Of a stretch of DNA of 64,000 nt, positions 52,082 to 62,000 are shown one piece after another (positions within the stretch are counted from its first letter, which is position 1; each line of letters begins with the position of its first letter). The translations under genes were made by a program, and so were the position numbers. Origin of the DNA: Burkholderia sp. SRS-46 (GTDB lineage Bacteria > Pseudomonadota > Gammaproteobacteria > Burkholderiales > Burkholderiaceae); the NCBI RefSeq assembly GCF_004343775.1, contig NZ_PTXL01000001.1, positions 1,178,001-1,242,000 on the forward strand. Reading direction: 5' to 3'. Under the pieces are notes generated by a model. It made no database searches, was not told the origin of the DNA, and saw only the letters and a program-made list of their open reading frames with translations.

Positions 52082-52085
52082 ATGA
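51993..52085 (+). CDS. 30-residue leader frame translationally coupled to the synthetase
   Basis: ATG 51993 follows AGGA (51987-51990). The frame encodes MKNELRSAVVSIGDKGRGIE and ten more residues, and its TGA overlaps the ATG of the adenylation-KR-ACP gene (ATGA at 52082-52085). The synthetase itself has no ribosome site, so translation probably depends on this short frame. No family match; too short to be an MbtH protein. Confidence 0.45.
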   Translation: MKNELRSAVVSIGDKGRGIEGTSGAQAPRR

Positions 52086-55000
52086 GCGGCGCCTCGGCCC
52101 CGATGACTGACGCGCACCACCGGCTCGTCGCACTCAACACCCGCTTGCGGGCAACCGCCGGCGTGCATGGCGTCCATCTCGTCGAGCGCCACGCCAACGG
52201 GCGCGCCACGGTCGTCGCCTACGTGGCGGGCGGCGAGCGGGCGGCGCTCGAGGCCGTGCTCGCCGACCATCGCGGCGCGGCGCTCGTGCGGATCGACGCG
52301 CTGCCGCTCGACGCCGTTGGCGCGGTCGACGAGCAGGCGCTGGAAACGTTGCCGGCCTGGCCCGCGCAGGCCGCCGCGCCGGATGCGGCGGGCGTGCCGG
52401 TGCATCGGCCGACCGTGCGCCGGCACGATCACCTGCATCTGGCCGATCTGCTGCCGGGCCGTCCGCTCCTCTCGCCCCATGCGCTGCCCGACCCGCAACC
52501 CGCCGCGCGCAGCGCCGATCGGGCAACGAACGATGCGCGGCCGTCCCTCCATCGCACCGAGCCAGCGGCGCCGGACGCGCGCGTGAGCCCCGATCTCGGT
52601 GCCGCGCTGCGCCGCGCGGCCGCCATGCCGGGGGCCGGCTTCGTCCACGTCGCCGCCGACATGTCCGAAACGCGCATCGGTTACGACGCACTCCATCGAC
52701 ACGCGCTGCAGGTGCTGGGCGGCTTGCGCGAGCAGGGCGTGCAGCCCGGCGAAGTCGTGATCGTCGACGCATCGGATGTGCGCAGCCTGCTGCCGGTGTT
52801 CTGGGCCTGCGTGCTCGGCGGCATCGTGGCCGCACCGTTCGCGCTGAGCGCCGCGGCGTCCGGCGGCGCGCACGTGAAGCGCCTGCGCGACTCGTGGGAA
52901 GTGCTCGGGCGGCCGCGCGTGATCGCCGACCCGGCCGTGATGCGCATGCTGGCGGACACGGTCGGCGCCGAACTGCGGGACATGCCGATGCTCGACGCGC
53001 ACACGCTGCCGGCGTCCCGGCCGGCCGACCCCGAGGCGGTGCCGCCGGTCGATCCGGCGAGCGTGGCGCTCGTGCTCCTGACCTCGGGCAGCACGGGCAT
53101 GCCCAAGGGCGTGATGCTGACCCGCGCGAACATCGCCGCGATGATCACGGGCGTGCGGGACTACCTGCAATTGCGCGCCGGCGACACGTCGCTCAACTGG
53201 ATGCCGCTCGATCACGTCGGCGCGCTGGTCTACCTGTCCGTGCAGCCGCTCGTGCTCGGCATGAACCAGGTCCACGTGGATACCGCGACGATCCTCGCGG
53301 CGCCGAACCGTTGGCTGGATCTGGTTCACGCACACCGCGTCGTGTTCGTGTGGGCGCCGAACTTTGCGTTCGACCTGCTGTTGCAGGCGGCCGCGCAGCC
53401 CGGCGCCGCCGACTGGGATCTCGCCTGCTTGCGCGCGCTCGTGAACGGCGGCGAGGCGGTATCCGGCCACCTGCTGGGCGCCTTCGTCGCGCGCTTCGCG
53501 CGCAACGGCCTGTCGGAAAGCGCGATCTGGCCGTCGTTCGGCATGACCGAAACCGCCAGCGGCTTCACCTTCAAGCGCTGGGGCTCGGGCGGCACCGCGG
53601 CCGCGAACCTGGGCCGGCCGATCCGCGGCTGCGCCCAGCGCATCGTCGACGACGCGGGCCGCGTGCTCGACGAAGGGCGTGTCGGCCACATCGAGTTCTC
53701 GGGCCCGTCGGTGTTTGCCGGCTATTACGGCCGGCCCGACCTGACCGCCGCCGCGATGCACGGCGAATGGTTCCGGTGCGGCGACATGGGCTTCATGCGC
53801 GACGGCGACCTGTTCGTCGTCGGCCGCAGCAAGGAAATGATCATCGTCAACGGCGTCAATTTCTATAACGCCGAAATCGAAGAGGCGATCGCCCAGGTCG
53901 ACGGCGTCGAGCGGGCCGGCGTCGCCGCCATCGGCGTGCGCGCGCCCGACGCGCATACCGACCGGCTCGCGGTGTTTTTCCATGCGCCCGGCGCGGTCGG
54001 CGACGACGCGCTGAAGCAGGCCATGCTCGCGATCCGGACCCGCCTCGTGAAGGACATCGCGCTCGCGCCCGACTATTTCATCGCGGTGGCGCCGGAGCAG
54101 TTGCCGCGAACGTCGTCGGGCAAGATCCAGCGCGTCGATCTGAAACGGCAGGTCGAGGCCGGCCGGTTCGACGCCGACATCAAGCGCGCGGCCCGCCTGA
54201 TCGGCGGCGTCGACACGATTCCTTCCTGGTTCGCCGAGCCGATCTGGCGGCCGTGCGTCGGCCAACCGGACAGCCGGGCGGCGCAGGCGTCGATCGCCGT
54301 GCTCGGCGCGAACGCCGCCACGCTGCAGGCGTTGCGGGCCGCGTGGCCGCACGCGCGCTGGATGCCGTCCGACGCGACCGACGGGCCCACGTTCGCCGCA
54401 TTCCTGCGCGCGTGCGGGGCGCAAGGCACGATGCCGGACACGGTGCTCGCGACGGGCGACCGGGCGGAGGTCCGCTCGGCGCTGTCGATCACGCAGGTAT
54501 TCGCGACGCTCGACGGCGCGAAGCCGTCCACGCTCGTGCTGTGCGGCGGCCCGGCCGAATCCGCCGAGGCACGCGCGATGTCGATGGCCTTCCTGCGCGC
54601 GGCCGCACTCGAGCTGCCGTTCCTGCAATGCGTGTACATCGACCTGGGCGAAGAAGACGCTTCGCTGCATGCGCGCGACGTCTGCACCGAACTGCAACTC
54701 GAGCGCACGGAGGCGGAAGTCCTTTATCGCGACGGCCGGCGTCATGCGAGACGGTTCCGGACGACGCCGCTGCCCGCGCCATCGCCCGCGCCGGGCATCC
54801 GGCCGGGCGGCATCCACCTGCTGAGCGGCGGCCTGGGCGGCATCGGCGTATTGCTCGCGCGGCACTTGCTGTCGGTCCATCAGGCTCGCGTGCTGATCGT
54901 CGGGCGCACGCCCGAAGCGGCGCTGCCCGTGGACCGCGCGCAGGCCCTCGCGTCGCTCGCGCAGTCCGGCGACGTGCGCGGTAACGTGCAATACGCGTGC

Positions 55001-56092
55001 GCGGACGTCGCCGATCCCGCCGCATTGCGCGCCGCGATCGACGGCGCGCTCGCGCACTGGGGCGGCAAGCTCGACGGCGTGTGGCAGCTGGCCGGGGAGG
55101 GCACGCCCGCGCCGCTGCAGTCGGAAACCCCGGAAACCTTCGAGCGCAAGCTTCGCGCGAAGGTGGCCGGCACCCGCGCGCTGCATCGGCTGGTCGAGGC
55201 GGACCCGGACGCCGCGTTCGTCGTGTTCGGCTCGGTTGCCGGCATGGTGGGCGGCAACCAGGTGGCGGCCTATGCGGCGGCGAATGCCTGGCAACAGGCG
55301 TTCGTCCGGCGGCTCGCGGATAGCGGACACCGCCATTGCCGCTACCTCGGCTTCTCGTCGTGGCGCGACACCGGGATGAGCCGCGGCACGACGAGCCCCG
55401 CGCTGCTCGAGTCGGCCGGCTATTTCCCGATCGATCCCGCCCACGGCCTGCAGAGCATCGAGGCGGCGCTGCATGCCGAATGCCCGGTGCTGGCCGTCGG
55501 CCTCGATCTTCGCCATCCGCGCCATGCGCGCCACCAGGAAGGGGGCGCGCGGGCCGCCGACGAGCTGGTGCTCGTGCGCGCAGGCGAACCAGCCGCCCCG
55601 ACGCACGCGAGCCTGGACGACGCGCTGGGCCGCCCCGGCACGGTTCCGGTCGTGCGGGTCGACGCGCTGCCGCTCGACGGCAGCGGCGCCGTCGAGCGCG
55701 CGCAATTGCTCCGCCTCGCGACCGGCGCGCAGCAGCGCGTGGCCGCGCGTACGGCGTTCGAGCGCTTCATTGCGCAGATCTGGGGCGACGTGCTGAGCCT
55801 GAATGCCGTCGAATGCGGTGTGCATGACGATTTCTTCGCGCTCGGCGGCGATTCGCTGCGCGCGGCGCGGGCGTGCGCGCGGATCCGCGAGGTGTTCGGG
55901 CTCGACGCGTCGATGGCCGACCTGCTCGCGTACCCGACGCTCGCACAGTTCTGCGAACGGGTGAGCGCGTTCGAGCGCACCCCCGGCATCACGGAAGCGG
56001 CCGCCCGCCGCCTGTTCGAGATCGCGAAGATGACCCCGGAACAGAAAGCCTCGCTGCGCGCGAAACAGTCCACGCAAGGAAAATCGTCATGA
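52082..56092 (+). CDS. Starter protein: acyl/keto-acid adenylation domain - ketoreductase - ACP
   Basis: 1336 residues. Adenylation domain: LLTSGSTGMPKGVMLTRANI (about 334), NWMPLDHVGALVYL, SFGMTETASGF (about 486) and SGKIQRVDL; the acid-type rather than amino-acid-type core. KR: SGGLGGIGVLLARHLL (about 917), Ser1051 in FGSVAGM, Tyr1064 and Asn1068 in AAYAAANAW, all catalytic residues present. ACP: FALGGDSLRAARA with the phosphopantetheine Ser1258. No KS is present, so the KR must act on a substrate that already carries a keto group, as in AerA-like loading proteins. A short segment like the A-domain tail occurs at the N-terminus (DALPLD near 74) and again near 1193. It ends ATGA-coupled to the NRPS/PKS gene. 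Confidence 0.85.
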   Translation: MSGASAPMTDAHHRLVALNTRLRATAGVHGVHLVERHANGRATVVAYVAGGERAALEAVLADHRGAALVRIDALPLDAVGAVDEQALETLPAWPAQAAAPDAAGVPVHRPTVRRHDHLHLADLLPGRPLLSPHALPDPQPAARSADRATNDARPSLHRTEPAAPDARVSPDLGAALRRAAAMPGAGFVHVAADMSETRIGYDALHRHALQVLGGLREQGVQPGEVVIVDASDVRSLLPVFWACVLGGIVAAPFALSAAASGGAHVKRLRDSWEVLGRPRVIADPAVMRMLADTVGAELRDMPMLDAHTLPASRPADPEAVPPVDPASVALVLLTSGSTGMPKGVMLTRANIAAMITGVRDYLQLRAGDTSLNWMPLDHVGALVYLSVQPLVLGMNQVHVDTATILAAPNRWLDLVHAHRVVFVWAPNFAFDLLLQAAAQPGAADWDLACLRALVNGGEAVSGHLLGAFVARFARNGLSESAIWPSFGMTETASGFTFKRWGSGGTAAANLGRPIRGCAQRIVDDAGRVLDEGRVGHIEFSGPSVFAGYYGRPDLTAAAMHGEWFRCGDMGFMRDGDLFVVGRSKEMIIVNGVNFYNAEIEEAIAQVDGVERAGVAAIGVRAPDAHTDRLAVFFHAPGAVGDDALKQAMLAIRTRLVKDIALAPDYFIAVAPEQLPRTSSGKIQRVDLKRQVEAGRFDADIKRAARLIGGVDTIPSWFAEPIWRPCVGQPDSRAAQASIAVLGANAATLQALRAAWPHARWMPSDATDGPTFAAFLRACGAQGTMPDTVLATGDRAEVRSALSITQVFATLDGAKPSTLVLCGGPAESAEARAMSMAFLRAAALELPFLQCVYIDLGEEDASLHARDVCTELQLERTEAEVLYRDGRRHARRFRTTPLPAPSPAPGIRPGGIHLLSGGLGGIGVLLARHLLSVHQARVLIVGRTPEAALPVDRAQALASLAQSGDVRGNVQYACADVADPAALRAAIDGALAHWGGKLDGVWQLAGEGTPAPLQSETPETFERKLRAKVAGTRALHRLVEADPDAAFVVFGSVAGMVGGNQVAAYAAANAWQQAFVRRLADSGHRHCRYLGFSSWRDTGMSRGTTSPALLESAGYFPIDPAHGLQSIEAALHAECPVLAVGLDLRHPRHARHQEGGARAADELVLVRAGEPAAPTHASLDDALGRPGTVPVVRVDALPLDGSGAVERAQLLRLATGAQQRVAARTAFERFIAQIWGDVLSLNAVECGVHDDFFALGGDSLRAARACARIREVFGLDASMADLLAYPTLAQFCERVSAFERTPGITEAAARRLFEIAKMTPEQKASLRAKQSTQGKSS

Positions 56093-59000
56093 GCCGACAC
56101 GACGCGTCCGACCTCGATCAGGCGCTGCTCGCCCAGCTGCTGGCGGAAGACGGTTTCGATCCGGCGCCGGAGGCCGACCCGGCGCGGCTGCGCGCCGACG
56201 GCGAGCCCGTGCCCGCGACGCCGGGCCAGGTGCGTCTCTGGACCGTCGAACACCTCGGCGGGGCGGTCGGCGAGTTCAACCTCGGCCTGGCGATCCGCTT
56301 CAACGTCGCGCTCGACACGTCGCGGATGGCGCGCGCGCTGCAGCAGCTCGTGCGCCGCCACGAAAGCCTGCGCGCGCGTTTTTCCGAGTCCGGCGGCGAA
56401 GTGCGCCTGCAGTTCGATGCGCCCGATGCCATCGCACTGGCCTGCCACGACATCGGCGCCGCGGATCTGGCGCAGGCGATGCGCGCCGTGGCATCCCGGC
56501 CGTTCGACCTCGCGCGCGGCGGCCTGATGCGCGCCGACCTGTTCCGGCCCGCCGACTCGCCGCCGGTCCTGCTGCTGAGTTTTCATCACGGCATCGTCGA
56601 CCTGTGGTCGGCCGCGATCGTCCTGCAGGACCTGACCGCGCTGTATGCGCGGGAGCAGGACGACAGCGTGCCGCGCCTGCCGCCCGCCGTGCAGTTCGGC
56701 GACTATGCGGCCGGGCTGCGGGCCAGCGCGGCGCAGGACGGCCAGGCGGACTTGCGCGAATACTGGGCGCGACGTCTCGCGCACCTGCCGACCGTACTCG
56801 ATTTGCCGCTGTCCGCTTCGCGCGAGCACGCGGGCCCGCTTGGCGAAGTGCCGGCGGCGCATCGCTGCGTGCGCATTCCGCTCGGCTTCGATCGCACGCT
56901 CACGGCGGCCATCCAGCGCGTCGCCGTCGCGTTCCGGACCACGCCGTTCGCCGTGGTGATGACCGCGCTCAACGCGGTGCTCGCGCGCTATGCGGGCACC
57001 GACGACGTCGCGATCGGCGCGCCGGTCTCGAATCGCCATCGCGCGCAGACCGCCGATATCGTCGGCTTCGTCGCCGATACGCTGGTGCTGCGCACCGACC
57101 TCGCCGGCGATCCGCCGTTCGCGGTGCTGCTGGAGCGGGTCCGCGACGCGCTCGTCGAGGATTTCCGCCATCAGGACCTGCCGTTCGACGAAGTCGTGAA
57201 GGCGGTCAACCCCGAGCGGCGCAAGGACGTGTCGCCGCTGTTCCAGGTCCTGTTCGTGTTCCAGACGATGGCGCCGCTGCGCGCGGCGGCCGGCCGCGTC
57301 CAGGCGAGCGCCGAGCCGCTGCCGATGCCGACGGCGCGCGCCGATCTGGTGGTGGAGCTGTATCAGGCGGAGCAGGGGATCGCCGGCGGCCTCGAATATC
57401 GCGAAGGCCTGATCGATCCGGGCGTCGCGCGCGGTATCGCCGACGCGCTTCCGATCCTGCTGTCGGCCGCGCTGGGCCAGCCCGATCTGCCGTTGTCGCT
57501 GCTGCCGTTGCAGGCGCCCGACACGGGGCGGGCGTTGCTCGCGTCGTTCAATCCGCCGCAGCCGGCGACGGCCGAGCCGCCCGCGACCCTCGCGACGCTG
57601 TTCATGCAGCGCGCGCGGCAAACGCCCGATGCCGTCGCGCTGATCGACGGCGAGCGCACGGTGTCGTGCGCGGAACTCGACCGGTCGAGCGCGGCGCTGG
57701 CGGCCAGGCTGGCCGCACTGGGCGTGACGACGGAAACGCCGGTCGCGATCTGCCTGCCGCGCTCCGTCGAGCTGGCCGTCTCGATCCTCGCCGTGCTGCG
57801 CGCGGGCGGCGCGTTCCTGTTGCTGGACCCGCAAGCGCCGGCCGAGCGGCAGTCGTTCATGCTGCAAGACAGCGCCGCGCCGGTATTGATCGCGAACGAC
57901 GCGCCGTCCTGGCTGCCGTCCGAGGCACCGCCGGCGCTCGTGATCGCCGGGCAGCCGTTGCCGGACGCACCGGCGCCGCGGATCGACGGCGACCCGCAAC
58001 AGCTTGCCTACATCTGCTACACGTCCGGTTCGAGCGGCCCGCCGAAAGCCGTGATGGGCCTGCACCGCGGCGCGGTCAACCGGGTCCGCTGGATGGCAGA
58101 ACGCTACCCGTTCGAGCCGTCCGACGTCTGCTGCCTGAAGACGACGCCGACCTTCGTCGACTTCGTCTGGGAATTCTTCGGGCCGCTGCTGGCCGGCGTG
58201 CCGTCGGTCATCGTGCCGCCGGCGGACGTGCTCGATCCGGCCGCGTTCGCGCGCACGCTCGAGCGGCACCGGGTGACGCGCGTCGTGCTGGTGCCGTCGC
58301 TGCTGAAATCGCTGCTCGACCACGTCGACGGCCTCGATCGCGCGCTGCGTGCGCTGCGGCACTGCACGACGAGCGGCGAGGCCTTGCCCGTCGCGCTGGC
58401 GCGGCGCTTTCTCGCGCTGCTGCCGGATTGCCGGCTGCTCAACCTGTATGGGTCGTCCGAGACGTCCGCCGACGCGAGCTTCCACGACGTCACTGCCGCC
58501 GACGCGCATCCGGTGCCGATCGGCCGGCCGATTCCCGGCAACCTGATCGCCGTCGTCGATCGCGCCGGGCACCCGCTGCCGGTCGGCGTCGCCGGGGAAA
58601 TCGTGGTCGGCGGGGCCGGTGTCGCGCGCGGCTACTGGCGCCGCGACGACGTCACCGCCGAGCGCTTCGCGCCGATCCCGGCGTTCGCCGGCGAACGGGG
58701 CTTCCGCACCCGCGACCTCGGGCGCTGGCGCGCCGACGGCACGCTCGATTACCTGGGCCGGCTCGACTGGCAAGTGAAGATTCGCGGCATGCGCGTCGAT
58801 CCCGGCGAAGTGCGCGCCGCGCTCGCGCTGCACGCCGAGGTGCGCGACGCGGTCGTCGTCGCCCGCCAGCACGACGACGGCGACATGCGGCTGATCGCGT
58901 ATGTCGTGGCGCCGGGCGGCGTGCAGGAACTGGCATTGCGCAAGTGGATGGCGGCGAAACTGCCCGCCGCGATGCAGCCCGCCGCCTACGTGTTTCTGGA

Positions 59001-62000
59001 CCAATTGCCGCTGAACGCGAACGGCAAGGTCGACCATCACGCGCTGCCCGCGTTCGATGCATCCGCCGCCGTGCGCGACGCGATCGACGCGGCGCCGCTG
59101 ACGACCGAGGAATCCCTGCTCGCGGACATCTGGCAGCGGGTGCTCGGCGTGCGGCCCGACGGGCCGCATGCGCAATTCTTCATGCTGGGCGGCCATTCGC
59201 TCGCCGCCGTGCGGCTCGCGATGGCGGTCGAAGCGAGTCTCGGCGTGCGGCTGCCGGTCACGGCGGTGTTCGACGCGCCGACCTTGCGCGAGTTCGCCGC
59301 GGCCATCCGCGACGCGCAGCCGGTCGAGCGCCTGCCCGACGTCGTGCCGACCGGCTTGCTTGCCGCGCGCGCATCGGTCAATCAGGAACGCGTCTGGCTC
59401 ATCGAGCAGAACGAGTCGCTGCGGGGCGCGTACAACGAGCACGTGATCCACCGGCTGCGCGGCGCGCTCGACGCGGCGCGTCTCGAACAGGCGCTCGCCG
59501 CGGTCGTGATGCGCCACGGTGCGCTGCGCACGCGGCTCGTACCGCGCGACGGCGCACTGTGGCAGATCGTCGATTCGGACGCGCACTGGGTGCTGCGCCG
59601 CATGAGCGTGCGCGGCGTGCCGGACGCCGACGCGCGCGCGCGGGCGTTCATTCGCGACGAAGCGTGGCGCCCGTTCCGGCTGGATCGGGAATGGCCGCTG
59701 CGCGCGAGCCTGATCGAAGTCGGCGAGAACGACTGGCTGCTCGCGCTGGTGCTCCATCACTCGGCCTGCGACGGATGGTCGGGCGGCGTGATCGTCGATG
59801 ACATGTGCCGCGCATACGCGGGCGAGACGTTCGCCGATCAGCCCGCGCCGGTCCAGCACATCGATGTCGCCGAATGGCAGCAAGCGTGCGCGCACGACGG
59901 ACGCTACGCGCCCCAGCTCGCGTGGTGGCGCGACACGTTGCGGGGCGCGCCGGCCGCGCTCGGACTGGCGCTGGATCGCACGCCGGCACAGCGCGACTAT
60001 CGCCTGCGGCAGGTGGACGTGACGCTCGATCGCGCCCGCGTCGAGCAACTGCGGCGCACCGCGACGGACACCCGGACGACGGTGTTCACGCTGCTCCTCG
60101 GCCTGTGGGCGACGGTGCTGGCGCGCTTCGGCCACGACCGGGAGGTCGTGATCGGCATTCCGGTCTCCGGGCGCAACCAGCCGGCCCTCACCGGCGTGGT
60201 CGGGTTCCTGAGCAATACGATTCCGTTGCGGGTCGAGTGCGACGGCGAAGCGGCGCTTGCCCCGTTCGCCCAGGGGCTGCAGCGGCGCGTGCTGGACGCG
60301 ATGCTGCATCAGGATCCGCCGTTTACGCAGATTCTCGACGCGGCGCAGGTGGAGCGCGTGCGCGATCGCAATCCGCTCGTGCAGGCGATGTTCGTGCTGT
60401 CCGACGTGCGCCCGTGGGCGCTGAAGCTCGACGACGTGGCCGCGACGTTCGTGCGCGAGCCGGGCGCCGTCGCGCGCGCGGACATCTCGCTCGTGCTGCG
60501 CCAGCACGACACCGGCATCGAAGGCGCGATCGAATTTGCCGGCGACGTGATGTCCGACGCGCTGGCGTCACGCATCGCGGCCGGCTTCATGCGCGTGATC
60601 GAGGCCGCGCTCGATCGGCCGGAGCAGCCGCTCGCCGCGCATTCGCTGCTGGGCGACGACGAACGTGCGGCGCTGCTGCATCTGTCGCGGCAGGCGCCGC
60701 GACCGGTCGCCGCCGACGCGCCGGTTCGCCTGCACGACCTGCTGCTGCGCAGTGCGCATCGGTCTCCCGAAGCGGTCGCGGCGAGCACGCCGCACGCGAG
60801 CATCCGCTACCGCGAGCTCGCGCGGCGCGCGACCGCTTTCGCGGGTCGCCTGCACGAGGCGGGCGTCGCGCCGGGCAGCCGTGTCGCGCTGATCGCCGAA
60901 CGGTCGATCGAGCGGCTCGTCGCGTTGATGGGCATATCGATGGCCGGCGGCGTACTGATTCCGGTCGACCCCGCGTACCCGGCGGCCAGCGTCGACAGCA
61001 TGCTCGACGACGCGCAGGTCGCCGCGGTCGTCACGGACACGGCCGTGCGCCGCGCCGGCGTCGTCGTGCTGCCGATGCCGGCGCCGCTGGCCGAACCGGA
61101 CGACGCCGCGGCCCGCGAGGCCGCATTCGGGATCACGCTGCCGCAAGCGGGCGAGGTGGCCTGCATCATCTTCACGTCGGGGTCGACCGGCCGGCCCAAG
61201 GGCGTCGAGGTCACGCACCGCGCGCTGTGCCGGCTCGCCGGCGCGGCATGCGAGACGTTCGCGATCGAACCGGAGAGCCGCATCCTGCAGCTTGCCGCGT
61301 TCGGCTTCGACGTCGCGATCTCCGACGTGGCCTTCGCGATGGCCGCCGGCGCATGTCTGTGTCTCGCGCCGGGCGAAGACCTGCTGCCCGGGACGCCGCT
61401 CGTCAATACGCTGCGCGCACTGCGGATCACGCATCTGCAGATCCCGGCGTCGCTCCTGGCGGCCACGCCCGCAGCGTCCTTGCCGGATCTCGACACCCTC
61501 GTGGTGGGCGGCGAGCGCTGCCTGCCCGAGATTGCGCGCGCATGGGCGAGCGAGCACCGGCTGTTCGTGGCCTACGGCCCGACCGAGGCCACCGTGACCG
61601 TGACGGCCGGCCGCCATGCGCCGGACGTGCCGCTCGGCATCGGCCGCCCGGTCGGCGACGCCGAGCTTCACGTGATCGACGCGCGGGGCGAGCCGGTGCC
61701 GATCGGCGTGCCGGGAGAGCTGCACATCGGCGGGCCGGTGGTCAGCCCCGGCTACGTGAACCGGCCGGAACTGACCGCCGAGCGTTTCGTCGCCGACCGG
61801 TTCTCGGCGGCGCCCGGCGCGCGGCTGTACCGGACCGGCGATCTCGCGCGCTGGCGCGACGACGGCACGCTGGAGTTTCTCGGGCGCATGGACCGCCAGC
61901 TCAAGCTGCGCGGCTTTCGCATCGAGCCGGGCGAGGTCGAGGCCGCGCTGCTGGCGCAGCAGGGCGTCGAGCAGGCGTTCGTGACGCTGCATGGCGACGC

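Noticed and set aside
52082..56092. Reading the A-KR-ACP protein as a depsipeptide-type A domain with an inserted KR
   Set aside because: The KR follows a complete adenylation domain and is not inserted between its core motifs, and the A domain is of the acid-activating type.
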